DNA of 64,000 bases, taken from contig NC_088300.1 in assembly GCF_032854445.1 (NCBI RefSeq), forward strand, positions 62,038,984 through 62,102,983, read 5' to 3'. Below the pieces are notes generated by a model. That model was not told the DNA's origin. It worked only from the letters and a program-made list of their open reading frames with translations, and ran no database searches. Source of the stretch: Liolophura sinensis (taxonomy: Eukaryota; Mollusca; Polyplacophora; Chitonida; Chitonidae). The stretch's first letter is position 1; the number at the start of each line of letters is the position of its first letter. Of this stretch, positions 22,565-33,816 are shown in pieces. Made by a program: the position numbers and the translations under genes.

Positions 22565-23319
22565 TAACGACCCTGATGCCAACAATGCTACCTATCAAAT
22601 AACCGTACCTGCTTTACGTGCTGTCCGTCACAAATCATTCGGTTGCTCTCGGGTCCTTCCCGAGAATGATTTTCATTGAGGTAACGCGGGTTATAGAGAA
22701 CCTACGGTTGTGTTATGTGCCTAGTAACGATGTAGTTTTCGGCTCTGTTGGATTTATCATCAATCGGAAGAGGGGACAACTGCCCGAGATGGGCATGTCG
22801 GTCAACTACGAGTACGGGCAAGGACTTTTTATCCGCTCCAACATCGACATGTCTTCCCTTAAAACACGTATTCTTCGTTCAGAAAAGAGAACTCCATATC
22901 GGTAACGGTATCTTCCTCCCCAGTCTCAAGAATACCTAGACCGGATATCGAAACCAGCAATGTACATGTGAGAGAACCTGATACAATCGATGAAGAATTA
23001 CGGACAAATTCCGGGGAGAAGAACACTAGCCCACCAAAAGAGACAAGTTTATTGGAATTTTACGTGTAAATAGTAATAATGTTTTATTAATTTTTGCTAG
23101 AAAACAAAATGAAGACCACATGATTTGACTAGGCTCTGCAAAACAATTTATCGACTGGTTTCGCCTTCTCTGGGGGCTACAGGTACGCAGAATATATCTG
23201 CGTTATGATGGTCAAAATTAGATCGAAGGATTCCCTTTGCCAACAGCAACGCCTGTAACAAAGCCAATTTCTCACTCAAAAATGTTTTTCAGTCTCTAGT
23301 AACAGAGCCCCCTTCATCA
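22565..23319. other. Interior of decayed Harbinger element
   Basis: Between the two remnants. The plus-strand frame 22618-22905 (95 codons, ending RSEKRTPYR) is not a clear continuation of the transposase, although an INRKRG string faintly recalls the family. No DDE signature was found. Confidence 0.4.
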
Positions 23320-23627
23320 CTCACCATCTTCGATGCCAACCAGGCCGGAAAACTAGGGACATCCCTCGTAAGAGTCCCAAATTTTCTGAGACATGTGACC
23401 CACGGCCTTTGGTGGAGGCCCCCCGCTGGTGCGCCTCTCTTGTTCTGCGACCTCCTTCTTAGATTTAGAAAGCATGTTTTTCCATTTTCTCTTAACCTGG
23501 CTCATCGAACGATTGGCAGAGCCCGTCGCATTCAGCCTGGCCGCCAGCTCCTTCCACAAGTCTTTTTTTTTCTCTTGTTTGTGATTGCGTTATTGAACTT
23601 GGCATTTAAGATTGCTTTTTGATTTTC
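23320..23627 (-). pseudogene. Harbinger Myb/SANT-like DNA-binding protein remnant
   Basis: The minus strand encodes, in order, ENQKAILNAKFNNAIT, then after a frameshift in a run of nine A (23563-23571) LWKELAARLN, MSQVKRKWKNMLSKSKKE, a Gly/Pro segment SGGPPPKAV, MSQKIWDSYEG, a stop at 23353-23355 and, still in frame, FSGLVGIEDGE. This layout (trihelix Myb/SANT-like domain, VKRKW core, GGPPP linker, FSGL motif) is that of the accessory DNA-binding protein of Harbinger elements, related to vertebrate NAIF1, which acts with the transposase at the element ends. The homopolymer frameshift could be a sequencing error, but the internal stop argues for a pseudogene. Confidence 0.85.
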
Positions 23628-23704
23628 AATGAACTTAAAAATTATGTAGGCCTACTCCTTCTTTCGCGAAGATATACTGGTTTCTGTTAATCTTCTTGCT
23701 TGGT

Positions 23705-24240
23705 TTACAGATTGGATCGTCTTATGACATACACACGAGTGTTTAGTCTGGTATTAATGGTTCATGACATAAACAAGAGTGTTTTGTCTAGTGCTGATGG
23801 TTAATGACATACACACGACTGTTTGTCTAAAGTTGATGGTGCATGACACACACACGGGTGTTTTGTCTAGAGTTGATGGCTCATGATAGACACACGTGTG
23901 TTTTGTCTTGTTTTGATGGTTCATAATACATACATGTACACAACTGTTTTGCCTGGTGTTGATGGTTCATGACATACACACGAGTGTTTTGTCTGGTGTT
24001 GATGGTTCATGACATACACACGAGTGTTTTGTCTGGTGTTGATGGTTCATGACGTACACACGAGTGTTTTGTCTAGTGTTGATGGTTCATAACATTACCA
24101 TAACTGTTTTTTCTGGTGTTGATGGTTCGTGACATACCCACGAGTGTTTTGTCTGGTGTTGATGGTTGATGACATACACACGACTGTTTTGTCTAGTGTT
24201 GATGGCTCATGGCATATAAACGACTATTTTGTGTAGTGCT
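23705..24240. repeat. 40-base satellite, subarray 4
   Basis: About 13 copies of gatggttcatgacatacaca plus cgagtgttttgtctggtgtt. It follows the anchor tactggtttctgttaatctt that also precedes subarrays 1 and 3, so its position in the array I unit is equivalent. Confidence 0.92.
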
Positions 24241-24660
24241 AATAGTTTCCTCTCGTCTTGATAATTTGTGACATACACACGACGGCTTTGTCTAGAGTTG
24301 ATGGTTCGTGACATTAACACGACACGATTGTTTATTGTTCAGCAGTGTGTTGTCTAGTGTTGGTATGTGACGCTCACTCCACTGTTTCCTCTCGTCTTGA
24401 TGATTTGTGACATACACACGACGGCTTTGTCTAGAGTTGATGGTTCGTGACATAAACACGACACGATTGTTTATTGTTCAGCAATGTGTTGTCTAGTGTT
24501 GGTATGTGACGCTCACTCCACTGTTTCCTCTCGTCTTGGTAATTTGTGACATACACACGACGGCTTTGTCTAGAGTTGATGGTTAGTGACATAAACACGA
24601 CACGATTGCTTATTGTTCAGCAGTGTGTTGTCTAGTGTTGGTATGTGACGCTATGTGACA
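24241..24660. repeat. 139-base higher-order satellite repeat
   Basis: Copies of a longer unit are marked by gacggctttg at 24281, 24420 and 24559, exactly 139 bases apart. Each has about three diverged 40-base monomers plus a cgattgtttattgttcagca insert. About 2.7 copies, nearly identical. Confidence 0.92.
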
Positions 24661-25199
24661 TGTTTGATGAGCATTCCACTTTCTACTTTCCTTATTCATT
24701 TGTGTTGTGAACAAGTCCATTTTCATGGACACGGCTACATTAATATAACCCAAAACTTGTAGTAAAGATGATAGCCTAAATAACAGATGATTCCGCTTGT
24801 ATTCGATGATCTTGCTAATGTGGTGTGGCAAACCAGGTAATTCTATATACCTGCTAGTATAAAGCAGTCAAATTATCACGAAATTTTACACTACGCGAAT
24901 CAATAAGTCTTTCGATGTGATAGTGACCTAAACAATAGCCAACCCAAATGTCAACCTCAGAATATATCACGAGGGTATTGATTGGGTACTTACTTGTCGA
25001 TTTTTGTCTGATTCTATTTGTAATATAACAATGCGCTCAGTACTCAGCCCTTGACGACAGAACAGTGAATGTGTTCTGTGTTTTTAGAGCTCAAGGCTTG
25101 TGACAGAGGTTGTCTGCAATGCGAAAGAAAATTTGAACAGGTATACAGATATTGTTAGTGTTCGTTGAGATGCTGTTCGTAGTAATTTCTAGCTCATTA

Positions 25200-26457
25200 T
25201 TAAAGGGTAATACAAACTAGGGGTAGATGATGTGCCGGGTTTGAGGCCTTCGTTTTCCGGACATTGAAGTGCGAATTTTGTGGGTATAAACGCTCACAGA
25301 TTACTTTGCCTTGGCTGAGAGTGGAAACCCTCAAACATCCGGACAACAGATTGTTGCATCGTTAATTAGCTTTGACATAATAAGCGGAATCGGCATTTCC
25401 GGAGTATTGCGAATTCTCATAGGTTTAGGAGAGAGAGATATCATAGATGCTTTTGTACACTAACGCGGCTGAAAGACGCGATTTTACCGTAGTTTTTAAG
25501 GTTACACGAGCACATTGATTTTCCTGAGTATTTATACATACATACATACATTCGAAATGTATATTCAGTTTAGCAAATGCCGTAAAATAACGCTTTTTGG
25601 TTTACGAGAACCCCAACCCAACCTCCTCGCGACCTGCGTGAACTCATGAGACTCTTGAAATTCCAATCTGGCTTTTTATTCATCTGTCAGGGGAATTTTG
25701 CCATTCTATGAGGTATAGTTCATGGAAAGATGATACGGGGTGATAAAACGGGAAAGCTGAGTATTTTACATGTGAGCCTTTGCCAAACATGACACCGGAA
25801 GCTATCAGTTTTATGGGAGGTTGAAACTATCGCCCTTTTTCATGTTCCTGGCCAATCTTTCTGACACAAATCCGCAGCCGAAACGGACACAGCTGGGTTC
25901 GAACGCGTGACCTCATTGACCACTGGCATTTTGTCTGCTACAGGATCGGCACTTTACACGTCTGAGCTGGCGACATTCACAGCAATAGAATTAGCCCATC
26001 GGGATCAATCAACGCTGTCCAACGCAAAGGCCACAGTGTTGATGTTATTGGAATGTGGTTTCACGCACAGAAGCAAGCAATTCCCCTTTGATCACAAAAC
26101 GATCTGTTCTCAACACGTCTTATCTGGGGGAAGCCTTTGAAATCGGAACTCTTATAGAGAGCAGCGGTTTTCTAGCTTGTTCCAGGACTAACAGTGTTAA
26201 CCCAGATCTTTTGTGAAACCGACCCTGTTGCAGATGAACAATGGGGACAAGTCTTCCGACAGCTCGACCTGATTTATTATCTAAGCCTTAGTGATGAAAT
26301 TCTGGTGCCTGCTGTTAGCAAAGTCACATGTAGCTCAGTTTTTGGTCGTTCTGTTCCAGGAATGGACGTGATCGGACGGCATTTCCCGTCTACACGGTTC
26401 CAAACCATTATCTGCTGTTACAGTGCTGGTAGACTATATCTTTGCATTAGGTCCTCA
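25200..26457. other. No gene recognised
   Basis: Unique sequence after array I, with a short (atac)n run near 25540. The frame at 26194-26586 runs into the next repeat and has no recognisable domain. Confidence 0.5.
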
Positions 26458-27440
26458 ACTTTACGGAAACAGCCAAATATTACAGAAAATAGCCCAGTAT
26501 TACAGAAAATAGTCAAGTGTTACAGAAAACAGTCAACTATTACGGAAAACAGTCAAGTTTTACAGAAAATAGCCCAATATTACTAAAAACAGTCAAACAT
26601 AACTGAAAATAGCCCAGCATAACTGAAAATAGCCCAGCAGTACTGAAAATAGTCAAGTATTGCAGAAAACAGTCAAGTATTACAGAAAATAGCCCAGCAT
26701 TACTGAAAATAGTCAAGTGTTACTGAAAACAGTCAAGTATTGCAGAAAACAGTCAAGTATTACAGAAAATAGCCCAGTATTACTGAAAACAATCAAGTAT
26801 TACTGAAAACAGTCAAGTATTGCAGAAAACACTCAAGTATTACAGAAAATAGCCCAGTATTACTGAAAACAATCAAGTATTACAGAAAACAGTCAAGTAT
26901 TGCACAAAACAGTCAAGTATTACAGAAAATAGCACACTATTACTGAAAATGGTCAAGTATTACAGAAAACAGTCAAATATTGCAGAAAACAGTCAAGTAT
27001 TACAGAAAACAGTCAAGTATTACAGGAAACAGTCAAGTATTACTGAAAACAGTCAAGTATTGCAGAAAACAGTCAAGTATTACAGAAAATAGCCCAGTAT
27101 TACTGAAAATGGTCAAGTATTACAGAAAACAGTCAAATATTGCAGAAAACAGTCAAGTATTGCAGAAAACAGTCAAGTATTACAGAAAATAGACAAGTAT
27201 TACAGAAAATAGTCAAGTATTACAGAAAATAGCCCACTATTATTGAAAATGGTCAAGTATTACAGAAAACGGCCAAATATTGCAGAAAACAGTCAAGTAT
27301 TGCAGAAAACAGTCAAGTACTGCAGAAAACAGTCAAGTATTACAGAAAACAGTCAACTATTGCAGAAAACACTCCAGTATTGCAGAAAACACTCCAGTAT
27401 TGCAGAAAACACTCAAGTATTCCAGAAAGGAGCACAAAAT
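26458..27440. repeat. 20-base minisatellite, about 49 copies
   Basis: Unit cagtcaagtattacagaaaa with recurring variants: tagcccagtat, tgcagaaaa, tactgaaaa. The phase holds almost unbroken for nearly 1 kb. Variants recur in blocks, suggesting a loose higher-order pattern. Plus-strand frames of about 70 codons are artefacts. Confidence 0.97.
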
Positions 27441-27949
27441 TACACAACTTAGACCGATTTGTTTTTGACTGGCAATGTTTACCATGGCCCATGCTAAATG
27501 GCCGCCACTTGGAGCATTGAAAGATGTAAATGACGTTTTAGACCTATGCATAATAAAGTGCGACATGAAATATTGATGAAAAGAAGCTTGGTATCGAATA
27601 GAAGAGAAAGTTGTTAAATTTTATTTCCCGGCAGTTATGATTTATAATTATTGATATGTCTAAATAACATGAATCCTTTGTACCCCTTGTTTTAGCTATG
27701 TGTTGAAAACATATTCATGTGCAAAGTCATTGCTGACTTAAGTTAAAGTTTCTGTTTTAAATAGGTTGCGAAGTTACTTGTGACTTGCTCCAAATGGTAA
27801 GGTTTGTGGTCCAAAAATTAATGTTGAAAACAAACTTGGCTCGTGAAATCTGCCACTGAAAAACTTGCCGAAATAAAGCCTCAACGGAACACAGCGGTAA
27901 CGATGGCTACCTCCATCTTTGTAACAAAAGGCGAGGCGCGGTAACGAGA
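27441..27949. other. No gene recognised
   Basis: AT-rich unique sequence. Confidence 0.5.
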
Positions 27950-28105
27950 CAGTCCTCTTTCGGCTTCCATAGATTATTGCGAGGTAGCGAAATGTCCTAT
28001 ATCGACTTCCATAGATTATAGCGCAGTTGCGAAATGTCCTCTTCGGCTTCCATAGAATATAGCGTGGTAGAGAAAGATTCTATATCGGCTACCATAGATT
28101 AGAGC
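27950..28105. repeat. 41-42-base minisatellite, four copies
   Basis: Copies start at cggcttccatagatta or a variant: 27961, 28003, 28044 and 28086, with the linker gcgaggtagcgaaatgtcct and variants. Confidence 0.88.
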
Positions 28106-28750
28106 TTTTATCGCAGATACGGTGTGAAAAAGTTGACCGCATCCTTGAAACTCGAGGATAACTGGGGCCCGTGTTCTCATTACAGTAGCCATAGCGCAAA
28201 GCTTAAGTAACGGTGGTTAGCTGCACTATTCCCAAGAAATAATCTGTGCTATTAGGCTGTCATTCGAACTGGATTTATTTCGAGAACCAATAGACAAGTG
28301 TGACAGTACGCTTCAAAATGAAAACGGGACGCTCCCTTTCTAAACGTTTAGAAAGCAATTAGCCATAGCCCAACTTAATTACACCTGACAATAAGACGCC
28401 AGATGGCGTGCTGTCTAATGGAGGATGCTTCCAACAGTACTGATCAGGCTAAGGACTCAAAAGGCAATGTGATCTGTGAGTTACAAAGGTCTGAAATTTG
28501 CGAAGTGTATAGAGAAAAAGCTTAGATGTAGGTCAGTGTGTCAGTGTGAAGCCTCGAGTGAGATTGTGGATTACCTTTTCAGGATTCGGATCAGACGATG
28601 CAATCCCTAATTAGGTTTTGCAGCGCTCTGTTACTCCCACCTGTGTAAACTTCAGACCAAGAGGAACAAAATGACCGTGCTCTTAGCTAAAATGTCTCCA
28701 AAATGTATCAAATATTCTGTTTCAACTTATTTTTCTGTGTTGCCTGTAGG
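28106..28750. other. No gene; possible conserved non-coding stretch
   Basis: Balanced composition with a ccctaattaggttttg motif near 28609 and aagcaattagccatag near 28353. Possible regulatory DNA, but this rests on motif appearance only. Confidence 0.3.
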
Positions 28751-28868
28751 TCGATTTATTTATTTTTTTATTTGATTGTTGTTTAGCTTAATACAATGGC
28801 GGCTTTTTTACGGGTGGATGAAACCGAAGTGCTCGCGGTGAACTCTCGATCTTTGGCAAGTTACTGAT
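28751..28868 (-). mobile_element. SINE-A relative, highly degenerate
   Basis: (ttta)n tail, ttgattgttgtttagc, acaatggcggc, gatgaaacc and a ctttggcaagttactga end. That end differs from other copies (caggttgctg) and matches the degraded copy near 38403-38490, so a second subfamily may exist. Confidence 0.6.
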
Positions 28869-29040
28869 ATACAGATATGCACATATTTTGGTAAAGGCAT
28901 GGTTTGCAACGAACATTCGAGTGCGCGAACGTTAGACGAGGTGTCGTCGTGTACTTACTGCATTGTGTTGCTTGAATTTGTGGTTCAAATAAATTTGACA
29001 GATTTCAACTGATTTTAAATGTTTCACACGCTTTGAGGTA

Positions 29041-29180
29041 TAAACTGTGGATAAACAAAGACACCCTCACCTCCACTGCACGGTTTCGGCCATAGTAATA
29101 TTCCGTAATAAACAAAAAGCGTACGCATTAAGGCGCTGGTCTGTGAAACCTTAAAAACACTACTGGTTTGTTGAATATCA
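29041..29180. repeat. Dispersed repeat Y, copy 1
   Basis: Resembles 34279-34430: actgtggataaacaaagaca, tagtaatattcc..aataaac, ctgtgaaaccttaaaaacac and ttgaatatca against their counterparts. Family unknown. Confidence 0.65.
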
Positions 29181-29244
29181 TCCTAAAATGTTCATTTACT
29201 TCTGTGTAAATTTACTTTACTTTTCAGTGAAGGATAATTACGTC

Positions 29245-29406
29245 ATAATTAAAGACGTACAGCATAGACAAGCAAAACCAGAGGAGCGACCACCGTGTGA
29301 TAGCTGTCAAACGGTCACACGTAACTGGTGAAATACGGCCAACTTGTCAGTTTATCTCAGTCAGGATTTTATTCTTCTAACTCTTCGTGTAAATGCATAT
29401 ATAGTA
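29245..29406 (-). repeat. Dispersed repeat X, copy 2
   Basis: Minus-strand member of a ~150-base family. Landmarks on the plus strand: taaagacgtacagcataga, accagaggagcgac, gtgtgatag, ctggtgaaatacggcc, taactcttcgtgtaaatgca. Other members are at about 21130-21282, 30489-30645, 32252-32360, 49878-50024 and 54541-54694. Confidence 0.8.
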
Positions 29407-29501
29407 CCAATTTACACGCCCCCTAGCACCATGGTTTAAGCAGAATTAGGTTAAAAAAAATGTAAAAAGAAACATACCACAGGTGGAGAAATTTTGAGAT
29501 A

Positions 29502-29648
29502 CTTATTTATTTATTTGATTGGTGTTTTGCGCCGTACTCAAGAATATTTCACTTATACGACGGCGGCCAGCATTATGGTTGGAGGAAACCGGGCAGAGCC
29601 CGGGGGAAACCCACGACCGTCCATAGGTTGCTGCAAGACCTTACCACG
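29502..29648 (-). mobile_element. SINE-A, 5'-truncated, with target duplication
   Basis: Perfect 10-base repeats ttttgagata at 29492-29501 and 29649-29658. Tail (ttta)n, body to gctgcaagaccttaccacg. Confidence 0.92.
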
Positions 29649-29658
29649 TTTTGAGATA

Positions 29659-29977
29659 TTCCTGCCATCTAATGTTGCCGGAGTCTTCGTGGAAATGGGC
29701 AGAGCTTTTAAGACTATTTTTAAAGAGCTTTTCTCGGTGTGAACAAATCTATACATAACATATGGGAAAGCTCGTAAGTATCACAACAATGATAGGTGAT
29801 TTATGACGGGCACTTTGGCTTCCTCATACAATAGAACTGATCACGTTGAAATATTCTTCAGTGCTGCGTTAAACTTGACCGTAAAACAAAGGAGTTTTTG
29901 TGTTTCCTGACATCATTTCCTGTCTTTCAGCGTGACTCCAGTGACCTAGGCGTTGTTCAAAATTTCTGTACAAAATT
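29659..29977. other. No gene recognised
   Basis: Unique sequence; gtgctgcgttaaacttgacc near 29860 is a possible SINE-tail relic. Confidence 0.45.
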
Positions 29978-30088
29978 TTGGGGGCCTCCGTGGCCGAGGT
30001 GGTTAGCATACCAGCACGGCGCATTGACCCAGGAGCCTCTCACCAATGTGGTCGCCTTGAGTTCAAGTCCAGCTCATGCTGGCTTCCG
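29978..30088 (+). mobile_element. SINE-A head only, 3'-truncated
   Basis: tRNA-like head gggggcctccgtggccgagg, then tggttagcata, the B-box-like gagttcaagtcc and gctcatgctggcttcc; the body then stops abruptly. Loss of the 3' end is unusual for a retroposed SINE, which normally loses the 5' end, so a later deletion is likely. Confidence 0.85.
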
Positions 30089-30164
30089 AGATGGCAGTGA
30101 TGTAAAGCGAACTTAGAAAGCGGGGCATTTGCGCGGGTTTTTATGGAGTGAGCACCGGGCGATA

Positions 30165-30295
30165 TTTATTTACTTATTTGATTTGTTTTTTAAGCCGTAC
30201 TCAAAAATATTTCACTTATACAAAGGCGGCTAGCATTATGGTGAGAGGAAACCAGGCAGAGCCCGGGTGGAACCCACAACCATCCACAGGTTGCT
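30165..30295 (-). mobile_element. SINE-A, 5'-truncated
   Basis: Diverged copy: aagccgtactcaaaaatatt, gcggctagcattatggtgag, and a caaccatccacaggttgctg end. Short 7-base repeats ggcgata flank it (30158-30164, 30296-30302). Confidence 0.85.
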
Positions 30296-30488
30296 GGCGA
30301 TAAACAAACTTGCAATGCGTAGAATATTAGATTGGTGTCATGTTACCTCGGTTTGTGTGTGATCGAACGTTTGAGGCAAGCAACAGGTGATCGAGAAACT
30401 TGATGGACAGCATTGGTTGGGGCCGTGTGTCTTCGTCTTTTGTGTGGTCAGGTGTTTGCAGCAAGCACTAGGTGACGGACACAAATTG

Positions 30489-30645
30489 CTACTATTTACG
30501 CATTTACATGAACAGTTAGAATAAAACCCTGACGGAGGTAAATTGACAAGAAGCAGTATATTACCGGTTTCGTGTGACAGTTTGCTATCACACGATTGTC
30601 GCTGCTCTGGTTTTACTCTATATTCTCTACGTCTTTAATTAAAGA
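30489..30645 (+). repeat. Dispersed repeat X, copy 3
   Basis: Plus-strand member: gctactatttacgcatttac, ggaggtaaattgacaagaag, ttgctatcacacgattgtcg, tctctacgtctttaatta. The right flank (gacgcccc(c/t)tagcac.atggtt then aggttaaaa) matches the flank at about 29418, although the element between is inverted relative to copy 2. Confidence 0.8.
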
Positions 30646-31758
30646 AATAGATAGTAGTAATTCAGACGCCCCTTAGCACAATGGTTTTACCAGACTTAGG
30701 TAAAAAAAAAAATGCAACGATATTAATTGCAATTTATTACACATTCACTGGCCTAGAATCCCTCAAAATGCTATGTTGTCATCACCTTTAACATACAACC
30801 ATATGATTTTGTGTGATAATGAGATGTGCAATGTGGCGGAGAACAATAGACTACTGTTTTCAGTAAAGAATTTTGGCCCAAAAAATCCAAATCTGGTATC
30901 AAAGTACATACAGAATAACAGCTGGACTGAAAACAAATCTGGATGGTTGACCGCTGTGAGAACAAAGACAGGGATATAAGCTAATTATTATTAATTAAAT
31001 CAACCATCATTCATTTGGCACGTGCAAATCTATCCATCTTTCACACCTGTGAATGTACAGCTTACATTTAAAAATACATGTGTTTTTATTTTATTTCTGA
31101 TCAGCATATATCAAAAATTTGTCACAAGGTATCATACAGTCGCACATTATGGTAATTTTGTTCACAAAACCCACTTTCTTCTATGAAAACGAATCAAAGA
31201 CGGCGTGATTTGAGGCGATATGAAGGAGTGTGATGGGGAAAAACAATTAGTCACGTAAACAAATCAAATTAATGAAAGAAAGGTTAATCAACAGTCTAAA
31301 CACAATCTTTGGCCGCTTGATTAATTTCAAATAGCTGTGGTTTTTGGGCGATGAGCTCGTCAAATAATGACACTCATGGTGCGATCAGAGCAAAGAACAG
31401 CAATGTGTCGGTAATCAGAGAGGCAATAAGGGCCGAATGTTGGTTTAAAGGTTTAGTGCGGATCACCGCTTGGCGTTCTGATTACATTGTATTTCCGCTT
31501 GGAGAAGCCCAAACCGCTGATCTCTGCTCATCTCTCCCTATAACCGTCTGAAAGAATGCCTGAAGAACTTGTGGCCAAAATCTGCTTTAATTATTACCTG
31601 ATGAATGATCCCCGCCCAAGTGTCGTCAGTTTGATGGCGCGGATGGATTTATGGTAGAAAATGTACGAGTGAATATAATTGCAACAAGGTAAACGAACCG
31701 ACTGCTGTGTTATACAGCCCTAACATGAACAAATGCATGATCATCGTTTAAGTTACAA
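30646..31758. other. No gene; possible conserved non-coding stretch
   Basis: No coding signal. The part at about 31260-31640 has a complex balanced sequence with ccgcttgattaatttcaaat and agaggcaataagggc, reminiscent of regulatory DNA. This is an impression from composition only. Confidence 0.3.
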
Positions 31759-31887
31759 TTACCGCCTGAGGTTGAAGTCTTCAAGCTAGATGATTACCCC
31801 TTCAGAGGTCGCGAAGCGACCGCGATGTCAAAAGACGGCCAGGACTGGGTGATCATCTAGCTTGTGCACTGAAACCAAAGGCGGTAA
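31759..31887. mobile_element. Small inverted-repeat element (MITE-like hairpin)
   Basis: The 38-base ends pair as inverted repeats at 30 of 38 positions, including ttaccgcct at the tips and caagctagatgat inside. The loop contains its own perfect stem, ggtcgcgaagcgacc (31807-31821). Total 129 bases. It could be a MITE or a transcribed hairpin. Confidence 0.7.
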
Positions 31888-33119
31888 ATTACTTACACAG
31901 TGGTTTCATTGTTTGACAAGAGTCGTTCGTTTCACTAAAGTCGGACGAATTTTTCTAAAAGTTATCAAAATTCACCTTAATTAATACTTATGCGACAAAC
32001 ATGTATAGGCTTGTAAAACTATGTAATTCACTAATATATTAGCGATATTGATGTGGTCTTATATGAAGCTCTTAAGATGTTTTCCATGACACATGGTGCC
32101 GTGACAAACTACATAGCCTTACCACATACGTTTACTTCGTATTATCTTTTATTTTTGCATAAGCCAATCTAGTAAGTTTTTCGAACAGAGCTCCCAATAA
32201 ATTAACTTACGTTAGCCTGAAAGAATGTTGCAAATTTCTGTATTGAGCCTTCAAAGACATAGATAGTAAAACAAGAGGAGCGATGACAGGGTGATGGCTT
32301 GCAAATGGTCACGCCGTTAACCGGTGAAAATACGGCCTCTTGTCAATTTACCTTAGTTGAACCACTTCGACAGCATGGTAGCAAGGTCAGCAAGATGTAA
32401 TGTAAAAATCATGTAAAAACTGAAGTTTTATTAAAGATTATTTGTGTCCGGCGTTTACATGGCGGAATATGTTTGCTTTTCTCTGAGATCTATTTATAAA
32501 CCAGTTTTCCTGGAAGTTTCTATCGTCTGATAAAAGACCACGTGTCTTATATCAGTAAATTGCCAAAGTCGAAATATCCTTCCAAAAATATAGTTTATTG
32601 CACAATTATCTTGACTGCATAAATAGGGCATCCACGCGTATATTTTATTAAATTAAAAAGTCGAATTCTAAGAATAAAGATTGTTAAATCCTAAATCTGA
32701 AAGCTTAACTTGTGAAAAACAGCGACCTGTTAACGCCGAAAGCAGACGATAACAAGACTGGTAATTACGTCATGAAATTACTTCCTAATGAAGCTATCGC
32801 TGGCCGTTATTCCATTTTGACAAGCATGTTTTATGGGAACGAAAAAAAAAAATCAGAAAAAAGGCCAATTAGAATATTTTAAAATATTGTCTCCCTTAAA
32901 TAGAAACAGTAATTATTTCAGATCACCTTCATTCATCTTCGTTTTATAGCTCCAGCTGTAGCTCCAACACTGTGAACGCCCTATTCAGTCTCATGTCTAT
33001 AACTGATGCAAAACAAATACAAATTACAAGTACAAATTCATTCTTCGATCATTCATTGCAATTACCTTGTTACCTTGGTTTTATCTACTTTGACGACTGT
33101 TTTTCTCGGTAAGTAAATA
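31888..33119. other. No gene; contains repeat X copy 4 at 32252-32360 (minus)
   Basis: Repeat X landmarks on the plus strand: aacaagaggagcgatgacag, ggtgatggcttgcaaatggt, accggtgaaaatacggcctc, ttgtcaatttacctt. The rest is AT-rich with nothing recognised. Confidence 0.65.
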
Positions 33120-33330
33120 ATGTGATGGTGATGGTAGTGGTGATGGTGGTGGTGATGGGCACAGGAGGAGAGGATGATGTAGATGGGTAATATTCACTGA
33201 TACCCATTGACTGAGAAATCACACACGTGTGATGATGATCCTGATGAGATGATGTCAACGATGATGGTGATGATGACGATGATTATGATAATGCATTTTG
33301 CGGCTGCTGACGCTGCTGCTGATGATGATA
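33120..33330. repeat. Imperfect (GAT)n/(GGT)n microsatellite region
   Basis: Two clusters (about 33122-33160 and 33225-33330) of gatgatg/gtgatgg units. Frames over it are Met/Asp-rich artefacts. Confidence 0.85.
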
Positions 33331-33816
33331 AACAGAGATGGAGTGGGGGTAAATCGGCATATATCCTTGATCCGATGTCATACACAATCCGCAATGACCT
33401 CCTGGGCGCAGGTGTGCCTCAGCGAATTGGTGTATTGATAAATGTTACTGCAGCGAAGCAAAGTGAAATCCTTACCGTGTCAGTTGCAGTTTAAGCGGGA
33501 AAACAGACGGCCAGTTAATATCTCCAGCCCTTGCAGCTTTCCCATTAGGCCAGCAGTAATAATTATGGCTTGGTGGTGATATTAGCCAGACTGAGCTACA
33601 GCTGCACATACACCCATCACAAGCACTCATGTGACATTGTGACAAGATTAATCAATTCTACGAAATGTCCACGCTAAGGGTTTATTTTTATACGGCGCAA
33701 ACAGCGAGCCAGTCGAAGTTGTGCAATGACATTGTATAAGGAAGAGGCACAGATGTATACACTTATTATGTATAACCGGATACTCCACAAAACTCACAAA
33801 ATAAATCTGTTAAGTT
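33331..33816. other. No gene; possible conserved non-coding stretch
   Basis: A segment at 33500-33660 (cagttaatatctccagccc, agcagtaataattatggctt, acaagattaatcaattc) has dense ATTA/TAAT motifs. Regulatory function is speculative. Confidence 0.3.

Larger units (their letters stand above)
12940..25200. repeat. Array I: about three tandem multi-kilobase units
   Basis: An ordered set of anchors recurs. A ttattcctgctat/tgacactgctctgta segment occurs near 13150, 16590 and 19225. A segment with a (c/t)tgccagyctgyccttaaa core occurs near 13310, 16850 and 19410. The ttctcaagagcttag anchor is at about 13440, 17165 and 19535. The 40-base satellite is at 14440-15740, 17815-18290 and 23705-24660. A tgatagcctaaataacaga anchor is at about 15950, 18450 and 24770. 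Units are therefore roughly 12.9-16.5, 16.5-19.2 and 19.2-25.2 kb. Lengths differ because of satellite expansion, mobile elements and internal gain or loss. Confidence 0.85.

Noticed and set aside
14440-27440. CRISPR-like arrays
   Set aside because: Regular spacing comes from contiguous tandem repeats with no unique spacers, and the DNA is eukaryotic.
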